Source: Microvirga zambiensis WSM3693 (GTDB taxonomy: Bacteria; Pseudomonadota; Alphaproteobacteria; Rhizobiales; Beijerinckiaceae). From it: a DNA stretch of 64,000 nucleotides. The stretch spans positions 1 to 64,000 of the forward strand of contig NZ_JAERQD010000036.1 of NCBI RefSeq assembly GCF_016735695.1, given 5' to 3'. The notes under the pieces were generated by a model that was given only the letters and a program-made list of their open reading frames with translations, was not told the DNA's origin and made no database searches. This document shows positions 1 through 8,440 of the stretch, piece after piece (within the stretch, counting starts at the first letter, position 1; the number at the start of each line of letters is the position of its first letter). A program made the position numbers and the translations under genes.

Positions 1-68
1 AGATCCGCATCACGCCCGATCCGAAGTTCGTCCACCTCTTCGACGAGCAGACCGGAAAACGACTCTGA
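1..68 (+). CDS. C-terminal tail of a sugar ABC transporter ATPase (partial)
   Basis: Only the last 21 residues are present, ending HLFDEQTGKRL before a TGA at 66-68. That ending is typical of the regulatory domain of MalK/UgpC-type ATPases, where a VHLFD-x-x-TG motif closes the protein. The gene enters from the left edge and is convergent with the IclR gene. The importer genes at 3836-6836 have no ATPase of their own, so this protein is the obvious candidate to energise them; that pairing is inference. The assignment rests on a short motif and the rest of the gene lies outside the window. Confidence 0.6.
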   Translation, partial: IRITPDPKFVHLFDEQTGKRL

Positions 69-92
69 ACGCTCACGCAGCCAAGGACGGCG

Positions 93-896
93 TCAGCCAG
101 ACAATGCCGTGCTTATCTCGTGCGCCACGCTGATCACGGCGTGCCGGATATTCTCGGCCTGCTCGGATTCGGTACCGTGAAGGAACGGGATACTCAGCGC
201 GGCAAGCACCCGTCCGCTATGATCCCGGATCGGTGCCGCGTAGGCGTAGATGCTGGGCGCGCTCTCGCCACGGTCCTGTGCCCAGCCCTGGCGGCGGATG
301 CGTGTTGCTTCCGCCTTGAGTCGCTTGGGATCGGTGACCGTTCGTGAGGTGAAGGCGGAAAGAGGACGGGAGAGCCAATCCGCTTGCCTCTCGGGCGGCT
401 CAAAGGCGAAGAGAAGCTTGCCGGCTGCGCCCGCATTGATGGGCATCTGCTGGCCGGGCGTCACCCCCAGCGCATAGGGGCGTCGGCCCTGCGCCGCTGC
501 GAGCACCAGCACGCCGCCGCCCTCAAGCACTGACAGCTTGACGCTATGCCCTGCGGAAATCGCGATCTGATCGAGGAAGGGCTGAGCCAGCGCGGCAAGA
601 TCGAGTTCGGCTGCGCCGGACGGGACGTGAGCGGCGAGCTTCCGCAGACGCTGGCCCAGCCGATAGATGCCGGAGCCGTCGCGTTGCACGACATCGTGCA
701 CCTCCAGGGTGTTGAGAATTCGATAGATCGTACTGCGGGGCAGCACCAAGGCAGTCGTCAGCGCCGTTATCGAGGCGCCGTCTCGTTGATCCTCCAGGAC
801 GGATAGTACGCTCATCATGCGGTCGATGGCCGGAATGGTGTGCTGGATCGCTGCGGCATCCATACTTCGGGGTGCAACGGTCCTCGTTTTCCTCAT
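93..896 (-). CDS. IclR-family transcriptional regulator
   Basis: This protein of about 267 residues has an N-terminal winged helix (ALVLPRSTIYRILNTLE, recognition helix) followed by an IclR effector-binding domain (NAGAAGKLLFAF and the C-terminal SIYAYAAPIRD, ALSIPF). IclR proteins normally bind a small acid or sugar-acid effector and control the adjacent catabolic operon. The open frame extends to a TTG at 932, but that codon lies inside the inverted repeat at 930-958, so ATG 896 is preferred. The gene is divergent from the sugar-acid operon starting at 1014 and probably regulates it. Confidence 0.9.
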   Translation of the reverse strand: MRKTRTVAPRSMDAAAIQHTIPAIDRMMSVLSVLEDQRDGASITALTTALVLPRSTIYRILNTLEVHDVVQRDGSGIYRLGQRLRKLAAHVPSGAAELDLAALAQPFLDQIAISAGHSVKLSVLEGGGVLVLAAAQGRRPYALGVTPGQQMPINAGAAGKLLFAFEPPERQADWLSRPLSAFTSRTVTDPKRLKAEATRIRRQGWAQDRGESAPSIYAYAAPIRDHSGRVLAALSIPFLHGTESEQAENIRHAVISVAHEISTALSG

Positions 897-929
897 TGAC
901 TTGTGATCCGGCTCGTTCTTAAGATGATC

Positions 930-958
930 CAAATATGAATTCTAACTATTCATATTTG
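930..958. promoter_or_regulatory. Inverted repeat, probable IclR operator
   Basis: A perfect 10-bp inverted repeat, CAAATATGAA with its complement TTCATATTTG, is separated by 9 bp in the AT-rich gap between the IclR gene and the VOC gene. Its length and position fit an operator shared by the two divergent promoters. Binding by this IclR protein is inferred. Confidence 0.55.
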
Positions 959-1013
959 AATAATAAAATTTGAGCAAGCCGATCGAACGGCTGCCTGGCC
1001 GGAGGAAATGCCG

Positions 1014-1448
1014 ATGCTGACGGTATCGTCGATCACCCATGTGGCCATCCGCGTGAAGGATGTGGAGCGCACCCTCGACTTCTATTCCGGCAAGCTCGGC
1101 ATGCGCGAGATGATGCGGCTCGACCGGGACGGCCGCTTGTGGCTGCTCTATCTGCGCATCACCGATACCCAGTTTCTCGAAGTGTTTCCCGAGGGAGTGG
1201 GCGAGCGGGCGTCTGAGCGCGATGCGGTGGGATTCAACCACATTTGCCTTGAGGTTGCGGATATCGACGTCGCGCTGCGTGAGCTGGAGGCCGCAGGCGT
1301 GCCACTGATCAGAGACAGGCAAATGGGTGCGGACGGCAACTGGCAGGCCTGGATCGAGGATCCTGACGGTCATCGCATCGAACTGATGCAGATGATGCCC
1401 GACAGCCTCCAGGCCAAGGCCATCGTTCGCATGGCGGCTGGCGACTAG
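1014..1448 (+). CDS. VOC (glyoxalase/bleomycin-resistance fold) family protein
   Basis: A protein of 144 residues with two beta-alpha-beta-beta-beta modules of the vicinal oxygen chelate fold. Visible hallmarks are THVAIRVKDVERTLDFY at the N-terminus, FNHICLEVADID at the start of module two and EDPDGHRIELMQ at the end. Metal-ligand candidates are the His of THVA, the His of FNHI and the Glu of IELM. ATG 1008 is also in frame, but it lies 1 nt after GGAGGA (1001-1006), whereas ATG 1014 has a 7-nt spacing and is preferred. First gene of the sugar-acid operon; it may be an isomerase, epimerase or lyase, and the substrate is unknown. Confidence 0.8.
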   Translation: MLTVSSITHVAIRVKDVERTLDFYSGKLGMREMMRLDRDGRLWLLYLRITDTQFLEVFPEGVGERASERDAVGFNHICLEVADIDVALRELEAAGVPLIRDRQMGADGNWQAWIEDPDGHRIELMQMMPDSLQAKAIVRMAAGD

Positions 1449-1457
1449 GCGGTTGCC

Positions 1458-2633
1458 ATGAAGATTACCGGCCTCAAGACATTCGTGGCCAACGTCTCGC
1501 GGACGAACTTCGTCTTCGTGAAACTTTATACTGACGAAGGCATCGACGGTGTCGGCGAGGCGACGCTGGAGTGGAAGACGCTCGCGGTCACGGCCGCGCT
1601 GGAGGAGCTGGAGCGCCAGCTCATCGGTCGCGATCCCTTCCGATCGGACGCGCTTGTCGAGCAACTCCATCGCGACAGCTACTGGCGCACCGGCGCGGTT
1701 TTCCGTACAGCGCTTGGTGCGGTCGAGGCTGCGATGCTCGATATCAAGGGCAAAGCGCTTGGCGTGCCGGTGTTCGAACTCCTGGGCGGCAAGTACCGTG
1801 ACCGGGTCGCCTGCTATGCCAATCACTGGTTCTTCGGCGCGCGCACGCCGGAGGAGTATAACGTAGCGGCGAAGCGTGGTGTCGCTATGGGTTATCATGC
1901 GCTCAAATGGGACCCATTCGAGGCGTCCGACCTCGAAATGGATCGCGCGCAGCGCCACCGCACCGTCGCAATCGTGGAGGCGGTCCGGGATGCGGTTGGG
2001 CCCGACATCGACCTAATGCTCGACGTCCATGGGCGCCTCAATGTCCCGACCGCCATCGCCATGTGCAAGGCGCTCGCTCGCTTCGACCTGACCTGGATCG
2101 AAGAACCGACGCCCCCTGAATCTATCGATGCACTTGCTGAAGTGCGAGCGAACTCACCCGTGCCCATCGCTTCGGGCGAGCGCTGGTACGAGCCGATCCG
2201 CTTCCTGGAAGCCCTGTCCAAGAAGGCGGTCGACATCCTGCAGCCCGACGTATCGCACGCGGGCGGGCTTGCGGAAACCAAGCGTATCGCTCATCTCGCT
2301 CATCTGCATCTCATCCCCGTCGCACCTCACAATCCCGTAGGCCCGGTGATGAACGCCATGACGCTGCATACGGCGGTTGCCATCCCGAACTTCTCTGTGT
2401 TCGAGACCATCAGCACTGACGTGCCATGGCGCAGGGAACTGGTGAAGGAGACACTCGTGTTCGAGGACGGGCATCTGCTCGCTCCGACGGCGCCGGGTCT
2501 CGGCGTCGAGCTCAACGAGGCGGCGTGCGCCCGCTTCCCCTATGCGGCCCATGACGTGCCGCTCTTCGACGGCTCCATCAATCTAAGCGGCGTGGCCACT
2601 GGTGTGGACGTCATGAACAAGGATCAACTCTAG
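1458..2633 (+). CDS. Enolase-superfamily sugar-acid dehydratase (galactonate dehydratase-like)
   Basis: A 391-residue mandelate racemase/muconate-lactonizing-type protein. The DVHGR motif supplies Asp189 and His191, EEP gives Glu215, GER gives Glu241, APHNPVGPV gives His291 and VFE gives Glu316. These follow the D183/H185/E209/E235/H285/E310 layout of E. coli D-galactonate dehydratase with a constant offset of 6. The expected reaction is dehydration of an aldonic acid to a 2-keto-3-deoxy acid. The exact substrate cannot be read from sequence. It sits 9 bp after the VOC gene and upstream of a mannonate dehydratase-like gene. Confidence 0.85.
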   Translation: MKITGLKTFVANVSRTNFVFVKLYTDEGIDGVGEATLEWKTLAVTAALEELERQLIGRDPFRSDALVEQLHRDSYWRTGAVFRTALGAVEAAMLDIKGKALGVPVFELLGGKYRDRVACYANHWFFGARTPEEYNVAAKRGVAMGYHALKWDPFEASDLEMDRAQRHRTVAIVEAVRDAVGPDIDLMLDVHGRLNVPTAIAMCKALARFDLTWIEEPTPPESIDALAEVRANSPVPIASGERWYEPIRFLEALSKKAVDILQPDVSHAGGLAETKRIAHLAHLHLIPVAPHNPVGPVMNAMTLHTAVAIPNFSVFETISTDVPWRRELVKETLVFEDGHLLAPTAPGLGVELNEAACARFPYAAHDVPLFDGSINLSGVATGVDVMNKDQL

Positions 2634-2651
2634 CAGGAGGAGTCTGCTTCA

Positions 2652-3818
2652 ATGCGCGTCGGCCTGACCCTCAGTGGAGACAATCTGAGCGAGGATGGCG
2701 CCATGTTTGCTGCTCAGCTCGGGGTGACCGACGTGGTCGTTCATTTCAACGATTACGCGGCTGGTCCTGATGCAGAACCCTATTTGCGGGGGGATTCGGT
2801 GGGGCCGATCCTCAAGGATTGCCACGGGGCTCCACTATGGGACTATGAGAGGATGGCAGCCGCCGCCGCCATGCTGGCGCGGCACGGGCTTCGGATCGCC
2901 GCGCTCGAAAATTTCTCGCCGGCCTTCTGGTCCGACATCCTGCTCGATGGCCCGAACCGGGCTACGCAGATGGATGGACTCAAGCAATTGGTGCGTGATG
3001 CAGGGCGGGTCGGCATCCCGATCATCGGCTACAATTTTTCCATCGCAGGCGTATGGGGCTGGCGCAAGCGTCGGGCTGCGCGCGGCGGTGCGATGACCGT
3101 GGTGATGAACCTTACTAAGGAGGAGCGGGACACACCCATCCCTGACGGCATGGTCTGGAATATGCGCTACCGCGACGGTGATCCGGCTGCCGCTCCCGTC
3201 ACTGTGGGGGAGGCGGAGCTTTGGGAGCGCTTCGCGTGGTTCCTGGCGGAGCTCGTGCCGGTGGCGGAGGAGGCGGGGGTGCGTCTTGCCGCCCATCCGG
3301 ACGATCCGCCGGTCGAGACCCTGCGCGGCACGGCGCGGCTCGTGAACCGGCCAGAGAAGTATGACCGCCTGCTCGCACTGGAGCCAAGCAGCGCCAATGC
3401 CCTGGAGTTCTGCATCGGCTCGCTCCAGGAAATGCCCGGCTGCGACATCTACGAAAGCACCCGCCATTACGCTCGCCGGAAGGCGCTGGCCTATGTTCAT
3501 TTCCGCAACGTGCGTGGCAGCGTACCCAACTATGTCGAGACCTTTATCGATGATGGCGACGTCGACATGACGGAAATTGTCCGCATCCTCCGCGACGAGG
3601 GTTTCGAGGGCGTGCTCGTGCCTGATCACGTGCCGGATCTCACCTGCGCCGCGCCCTGGCATGCGGGCCATGCCTACACCGTCGGATACATGAAGGCCTT
3701 GATCGGGCTCGCACCGATGCTCGGACCATCCTGGTCGGCCGCGCAATCTCGTCGTGAGAAAGTCGGAACGCCTCGGACCATCAGCGTTCCAACGCATAAC
3801 CGAGGGTTCAATAATTAG
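2652..3818 (+). CDS. Mannonate dehydratase-like protein (UxuA family)
   Basis: A 388-residue TIM-barrel protein. Family signatures are HPDDPP near residue 216, FCIGSL, HFRNV and ETFIDDGDVDM, then PDHVP, which supply the metal-binding His, Cys, His and Asp residues of UxuA. UxuA converts D-mannonate to 2-keto-3-deoxygluconate. It has a strong ribosome binding site (GGAGGA) upstream of ATG 2652. Having UxuA next to two enolase-type dehydratases suggests the locus handles more than one sugar acid. The last 30 or so residues are not conserved with the family as far as can be judged. Confidence 0.85.
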   Translation: MRVGLTLSGDNLSEDGAMFAAQLGVTDVVVHFNDYAAGPDAEPYLRGDSVGPILKDCHGAPLWDYERMAAAAAMLARHGLRIAALENFSPAFWSDILLDGPNRATQMDGLKQLVRDAGRVGIPIIGYNFSIAGVWGWRKRRAARGGAMTVVMNLTKEERDTPIPDGMVWNMRYRDGDPAAAPVTVGEAELWERFAWFLAELVPVAEEAGVRLAAHPDDPPVETLRGTARLVNRPEKYDRLLALEPSSANALEFCIGSLQEMPGCDIYESTRHYARRKALAYVHFRNVRGSVPNYVETFIDDGDVDMTEIVRILRDEGFEGVLVPDHVPDLTCAAPWHAGHAYTVGYMKALIGLAPMLGPSWSAAQSRREKVGTPRTISVPTHNRGFNN

Positions 3819-3835
3819 GGGCACAGGAGGAAACG

Positions 3836-5053
3836 ATGAAATTGCTCAAACTCGCAGGCTTCTTCGCTCTATCCGTGCTGTCGACTGTTACGATGAACAC
3901 AGGTGCCCAGGCCGGTGACGTGGTGTGGTGGGCTCCCAACTGGGGCGAGGAGAGGGCGCGCACGCTCGCCCAGAAATACATGGCCGCCAATGCCGGGACC
4001 AACATCAAAATCGAGGTGACTGTCGCGAACGGCCTCCCCGAGCGGGTGCTCACCGCCATGCGATCCGGTGCTGCCCCGGACATTATCGAGGTTCAGCATG
4101 GTTGGGTGAACGGATACGCGCAAGGAGATCTGATCGTGCCGCTCGACGACACGATTCAAGACAAGGAGGACTATGTCAAGGCGGCCATCAATTACGTCAG
4201 CTGGAACGGCAAGATCTGGGCGATGCCCTATCGCATCGAGACGCATGGAGTGATCTACAACAAGGATCACTTCAAGGAAGCCGGCCTTGACCCCGAGAAG
4301 CCGCCGAAGACCTGGGATGACCTGATTGCGGCGGCCAAGGCGCTCACGAAGAGCGGCCGCTACGGCTTTGGTATTACGGGCGGCGGCGAGGTCGGCAACA
4401 CGATCTTCCGCTCACTGCCTTTCATCTGGATGAATGGCGGCGACATCATCTCGCCGGACATGAAGAAAGCGGTGCTGAACTCGCCGGAAGCGGTGAAGGC
4501 GGTCGAATTCTACACGAACTTCTACAAGCAGGGTCTCGCGCCCAAGTCGACACTCGAGAATGATGGCCTCGCGCTGCGCCGTCTCTTCATCGCCGGCACG
4601 GTGTCCGCCTATCAGTCCGGCCAATTCGATCTTCCGGCGATCCAGAAGGAGAACCCCAACATCAAGCTAGGAGCGATGATGATACCCGCACCGGCCGGCA
4701 AGCAGACTGCGGCGGTCCTGGGCGGTTGGAGCTATGTCATTCCGAAGAGTGCAAAGAACCCGGTCGAGTCAAAGAAATTCCTTCAGTTCCTGAACACGAC
4801 CGAAAACCAGGGCTATTACACCGATACCTTCCCAGCCCGGACGTCCTCGATCAAGCTCCCACGCTTCGACGATTCCATGCTTAAACCCTTCGCCGAGATG
4901 CTGCCCTATGGGCGGCCTGTTCCGGTGCATAAGAACTGGGTGAAGATCGTTCAGGCCTATTTCGATGGCATCCAGCGCATCCTGCTTGGCGACCAGAGTG
5001 TCCAGAAGTCGATGGATGAAGCCAACGAAGAGATCCAGGCGCTGCTTAACTAG
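3836..5053 (+). CDS. Sugar ABC transporter periplasmic substrate-binding protein
   Basis: A 405-residue family-1 extracellular solute-binding protein with a Sec signal peptide ending near AQAGD. Typical features are the start of the mature domain (DVVWWAPNWGEER), APDIIEVQHGW, the hinge segment AMPYRIETHGVIYNKDHF and KTWDDLI. The ribosome binding site AGGAGGAAACG precedes ATG 3836. It delivers substrate to the two permeases downstream, probably a sugar acid or oligosaccharide given the neighbours. It is separated from permease 1 by a GC-rich hairpin. Confidence 0.9.
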   Translation: MKLLKLAGFFALSVLSTVTMNTGAQAGDVVWWAPNWGEERARTLAQKYMAANAGTNIKIEVTVANGLPERVLTAMRSGAAPDIIEVQHGWVNGYAQGDLIVPLDDTIQDKEDYVKAAINYVSWNGKIWAMPYRIETHGVIYNKDHFKEAGLDPEKPPKTWDDLIAAAKALTKSGRYGFGITGGGEVGNTIFRSLPFIWMNGGDIISPDMKKAVLNSPEAVKAVEFYTNFYKQGLAPKSTLENDGLALRRLFIAGTVSAYQSGQFDLPAIQKENPNIKLGAMMIPAPAGKQTAAVLGGWSYVIPKSAKNPVESKKFLQFLNTTENQGYYTDTFPARTSSIKLPRFDDSMLKPFAEMLPYGRPVPVHKNWVKIVQAYFDGIQRILLGDQSVQKSMDEANEEIQALLN

Positions 5054-5068
5054 CCGTCTTGAAGGAGA

Positions 5069-5097
5069 AGGGCCGGCTCATTCAAGGAGCCGGCCCT
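5069..5097. terminator. Intercistronic hairpin after the binding-protein gene
   Basis: A perfect 11-bp stem (AGGGCCGGCTC with its complement) and a 7-nt loop lie between the binding-protein stop and the permease start. No T-tract follows, so it is more likely an mRNA-stabilising or attenuating element than a full terminator. Such elements can keep binding-protein levels above permease levels. Confidence 0.6.
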
Positions 5098-5121
5098 CCC
5101 CGAAGATCGGAGTCACATGCC

Positions 5122-5979
5122 GTGAAATCGAATACGGGTCTTGTCTTCGCACTGCCCGCGCTGATCGTACTCTTCATGCTCATCGCCTACCCGGTGTTCT
5201 ATACCGGCTGGCTGAGCGTGACGAACGATCAGGGGCAGTTCACGGGATTGCAGAACTTCTCCGCCGTGCTGCGCCCGCGTGTGACCACGCAGGCATTGTG
5301 GAACACGCTGTGGTGGGTTGCGGGCTCCATCTTTTTCCAGGTGCTGCTAGGGGTCACCGCGGCGATCCTGCTCAACCAGAACTTTATGGGCCGCGCGCTC
5401 GTGCGCTCTATTGCTCTCATTCCCTGGGTGATCCCGGGGATCGTCGCGGCGACGACCTGGGCGTGGATGTTTCACACCGAGTTCGGCATCATCAACTATA
5501 TGCTCACAAGTACTGGAGCGCTCGACGAACCGGTGGGCTGGCTCACCCGATCCAATACGGTCATGCCTGCGATGATCGCCATCAATGTGTGGAAGCTCTT
5601 TCCCTTCGTGGCGATCATGGTGCTTGCTGGGCTGCAGACCATCCCGCAGGAACTCTACGAAGCTGCCCGGATGGATGGAGCGAGTTATTGGGAAGAGGTG
5701 CGCCATGTCATGCTGCCGCAGATCCGGCCCGTAATCACCGCGGTTACGCTCTTGCTGGTGATCTGGGCGCTCAATGCCATTACGATCATCTACGCCATCA
5801 CCAGGGGGGGACCCGCCAATCGGACGGTGATCACGCCGATTCAGATCTTCCGACTTGCCTTCGAGAACGTCGAGTTCAATCAGGCCGCGGCGCTGAGCGT
5901 GATGTTCTTCGCGGTCGTGATGTTGATCGTGCTCGCCTACAGCAAGGCATTCGCCAGCCAGCCGGGAGAAGTCCAGTGA
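5122..5979 (+). CDS. Sugar ABC transporter permease 1 (MalF/UgpA type)
   Basis: An inner-membrane protein of about 285 residues with six predicted transmembrane segments starting at LVFALPALIVLFMLIAYPVF. The EAA loop that contacts the ATPase is YEAARMDGASYWEEV...LPQI. GTG 5122 is chosen because it follows a GGAG (5109-5112) and begins just before the first membrane segment; the in-frame TTG at 5059 would place the hairpin at 5069-5097 inside the coding region. It overlaps the next permease by 4 bp. Confidence 0.88.
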   Translation: MKSNTGLVFALPALIVLFMLIAYPVFYTGWLSVTNDQGQFTGLQNFSAVLRPRVTTQALWNTLWWVAGSIFFQVLLGVTAAILLNQNFMGRALVRSIALIPWVIPGIVAATTWAWMFHTEFGIINYMLTSTGALDEPVGWLTRSNTVMPAMIAINVWKLFPFVAIMVLAGLQTIPQELYEAARMDGASYWEEVRHVMLPQIRPVITAVTLLLVIWALNAITIIYAITRGGPANRTVITPIQIFRLAFENVEFNQAAALSVMFFAVVMLIVLAYSKAFASQPGEVQ

Positions 5980-6836
5980 GACGCTCGCGGTTCACCAGCA
6001 GATCCTTGAGGCGGCCCGGGCTCAATCGCCCTTCAATCTTTCTCGGGTGCATCGTGCTCGTCTTCGTCTGCCTGTTCCCGTTCGTGTGGATGAGCCTGTC
6101 CTCGATTAAGGTACTGAACGAGCTCTACACCATTCCGCCGCAATGGTGGCCGGAACATCCGACGCTGGCGAATTATCATAAGGTTCTGTTCGAGAGCCGC
6201 ATCCCGCGCTACTTCCTGAATTCCATCATCGTCTCGGTCGCTGCTACGGGTCTTGCCCTGGTCCTTGCGGTATTCGCTGCCAATGGCTTCGCCCGGTTTC
6301 GGTTCAGAGGGAGGTCCTTCTGGCAGGCCTGCATCCTCGTCGGGCAACTCCTTCCCACGGCGGCGATCATCGTGCCGCTCTTTATCACCTTGAGGGTGCT
6401 GGGACTGGTCAATACCTATTGGGGCCTCATCCTTGTCTACATGATCATCACGCTCCCGCTCAGCGTGTGGATGCTGACGAGCTATTTCAAGGCTATTCCC
6501 CTCGAATTGGAGGAGGCGGCGATCATCGATGGTGCGAGTCGCGTTGGCATCCTATTTCGCATCACGCTACCTTTGTCGCTACCCGGCATCGTGGCGGTCC
6601 TGGTCTATGCCTTCATCACGACCTGGAACGAATTCATCTTCGCCCTTTGCTTTGCGACGGATTCGCGCGTGAAGACCCTGCCCATCGGGCTTGCGGAATT
6701 CTCGACAGAATTCAATACGGATTGGGGGGCCGTTATGGCGGCTTCGATGGTGATGACGGTTCCGATCGCGCTCCTTTTTCTCGTGTTCCAGAGACACTTC
6801 GTTGGCGGTCTCACCGCCGGAGCTACCAAGGGGTGA
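5976..6836 (+). CDS. Sugar ABC transporter permease 2 (MalG/UgpE type)
   Basis: A 286-residue inner-membrane protein. The first membrane helix is FLGCIVLVFVCLFPFVWM and the EAA loop is EEAAIIDGASRVGILFRITLPL. GTG 5976 overlaps the stop codon of permease 1 (GTGA) and has GGAGAAG upstream, indicating translational coupling. It forms the heterodimeric channel with permease 1. The operon then continues into catabolic enzymes with no ATPase gene. Confidence 0.9.
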   Translation: MRRSRFTSRSLRRPGLNRPSIFLGCIVLVFVCLFPFVWMSLSSIKVLNELYTIPPQWWPEHPTLANYHKVLFESRIPRYFLNSIIVSVAATGLALVLAVFAANGFARFRFRGRSFWQACILVGQLLPTAAIIVPLFITLRVLGLVNTYWGLILVYMIITLPLSVWMLTSYFKAIPLELEEAAIIDGASRVGILFRITLPLSLPGIVAVLVYAFITTWNEFIFALCFATDSRVKTLPIGLAEFSTEFNTDWGAVMAASMVMTVPIALLFLVFQRHFVGGLTAGATKG

Positions 6837-6845
6837 TGTCACACC

Positions 6846-7652
6846 ATGGTTGAGATTCCAAAACTCGGGTTGGGCACATATGGCCGCACAGGCGAGAACG
6901 GCATGCTGGCCATCCTCAAGGCCCTGGAGGTCGGTTATCGCCATATAGACACAGCACAGAGCTACGACACCGAAGCCAGCGTAGGTGATGCCGTGCGTCG
7001 TAGCGGCCTTCCTCGCTCCGAGGTGTTCATCACCACGAAAGTGGCAGATACGCAGCTCGACAAGTCGCGATTCATGGACAGCGTCGAGCACAGCCTGGAG
7101 ACAATCGGCGTCGGTCCCGTCGACCTTCTTCTGATCCACTGGCCAAGCAAGAATGATGCTATCCCATTCGAGGACTACATGCTGGCGTTGGCCGAGGCAC
7201 AGCGGCGCGGTCACACAAGGCTGATCGGAGTCTCGAACTTCCCCGGCGTCCTGCTGGAGCGCACGGAGCGCTTGCTCGGGCCTGGCGTGATCGCCACTAA
7301 TCAAGTGGAGATCCATCCCTATATGCAGGCGCCGAAGCTGACTGCCTATGCGCGAAGCAAAGACCTGACGTTGACTGCATACCAGCCGCTTTGTCGTGGT
7401 GCTGTGGCATCTGATCCTGTGCTGCGACGGATCGCCGATAAGCATGGCGTCTCGGCCTCGGCCGCTGCGCTCGCCTTTCTGGTGGCGGAGGGGCACCTGG
7501 TCATTCCGGCGTCGGCCAGCGAGGCTAACCTGCGTGCCAATTGGCAGGCACGCGACGTCATTCTGGATGCTGAGGACATGCAGGCGATACGCGCCTTGCA
7601 TCGCGGCGAACGCAGCATCAACCCCGAAAAGGCACCCATCTGGGACGACTAG
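6846..7652 (+). CDS. Aldo/keto reductase
   Basis: A 268-residue NADPH-dependent (alpha/beta)8 barrel reductase. The catalytic tetrad is visible as Asp35 and Tyr40 (HIDTAQSYDTE), Lys65 (TTKV) and His98 (LLIHWP). The C-terminal IPASASEANLRAN segment binds the cofactor phosphate. In this operon it could reduce the aldehyde released by an aldolase or interconvert a sugar with its acid. The substrate is not predictable. It begins 9 bp after the permease gene. Confidence 0.88.
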   Translation: MVEIPKLGLGTYGRTGENGMLAILKALEVGYRHIDTAQSYDTEASVGDAVRRSGLPRSEVFITTKVADTQLDKSRFMDSVEHSLETIGVGPVDLLLIHWPSKNDAIPFEDYMLALAEAQRRGHTRLIGVSNFPGVLLERTERLLGPGVIATNQVEIHPYMQAPKLTAYARSKDLTLTAYQPLCRGAVASDPVLRRIADKHGVSASAAALAFLVAEGHLVIPASASEANLRANWQARDVILDAEDMQAIRALHRGERSINPEKAPIWDD

Positions 7653-7676
7653 GCCGATTTGCGAGAGGAGCCTATC

Positions 7677-8414
7677 ATGATCCAAACGCCGGACATCAAG
7701 CGTCCCGACCGCCACCTCGTCGAAGCTCTGCGGGAGATCGGCACCGCCACCATCTCGAGCGAGTTGCGCAATCTCGGTATCCGCAATGCCGCGATCACCG
7801 GGCCGCGCTCCTTCACTCCTGGCAGGATCGCAGCCGGCCCAGCACTGACGCTGCAATTCATGCCCATGCGCGAGGATCAGTTCGGCTCCGCGGAGTATGA
7901 TGATCCCGAGAAGCAACTCCATCGTCACGTGCTCTATCATGCGCAAAAAGGAGACGTGGTCGTTGTCGATGCCCGCGGTGACATGGATAGCGGCATCTTC
8001 GGCGAGATGATGCTCACTTATTTTGTTGGTCTCGGCGGCGAGGGCGTGGTGATCGACGGATGCATCCGCGACTCGGCTAAGGCTCGCGACCTCGGTGTCG
8101 GCCTATGGATCCGTGGCGTCACGCCCAATTTTCATGCCCAGACCAACATCTTTCCTTTTGCCGTCAACGTGCCCATTGCCTGCGCCAACACCTTCGTCGT
8201 GCCGGGTGACATCATCGTCGCGGACAATGACGGTGCGGTGGTCGTTCCTATCTCATTGGCCGAACAGGTGATCGAGGTCGGCAGCAGGCATGCCGAGTGG
8301 GAGGAGTTCTCGCGGCTCCGTCTTTCTCAGGGCGGAGACTTGCGCAAATACTACCCTTTGCGTGCGGACGCAGAGGCCGAGTATCTCGCCTGGAAAGCCC
8401 CGGGAGGCTCGTGA
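7677..8414 (+). CDS. RraA-family protein, probable 4-hydroxy-4-methyl-2-oxoglutarate aldolase-like
   Basis: A 245-residue protein of the RraA/HMG-aldolase fold. The signature GEMMLTYFVGLGGEGVVIDG followed by CIRDS carries the Arg-Asp pair that binds substrate and metal in class II pyruvate aldolases of this family. N-terminal TATISSELRNLGIRN is typical. ATG 7677 follows GAGAGGAG. In this locus it most plausibly cleaves a 2-keto-acid to pyruvate and a shorter aldehyde, or acts as an oxaloacetate decarboxylase; that role is inference. Confidence 0.8.
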   Translation: MIQTPDIKRPDRHLVEALREIGTATISSELRNLGIRNAAITGPRSFTPGRIAAGPALTLQFMPMREDQFGSAEYDDPEKQLHRHVLYHAQKGDVVVVDARGDMDSGIFGEMMLTYFVGLGGEGVVIDGCIRDSAKARDLGVGLWIRGVTPNFHAQTNIFPFAVNVPIACANTFVVPGDIIVADNDGAVVVPISLAEQVIEVGSRHAEWEEFSRLRLSQGGDLRKYYPLRADAEAEYLAWKAPGGS

Positions 8415-8440
8415 GCGCTCTCCGTAAGGAGCATTTATTC

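Noticed and set aside
942-1958. 338-codon minus-strand frame over the VOC and dehydratase genes
   Set aside because: Shadow of two well-supported genes on the other strand.
4965-5975. Upstream extension of permease 2 as a 623-residue protein
   Set aside because: The extension is out of frame with the binding protein and permease 1 and has Arg-rich shadow composition; GTG 5976 is the sensible start.
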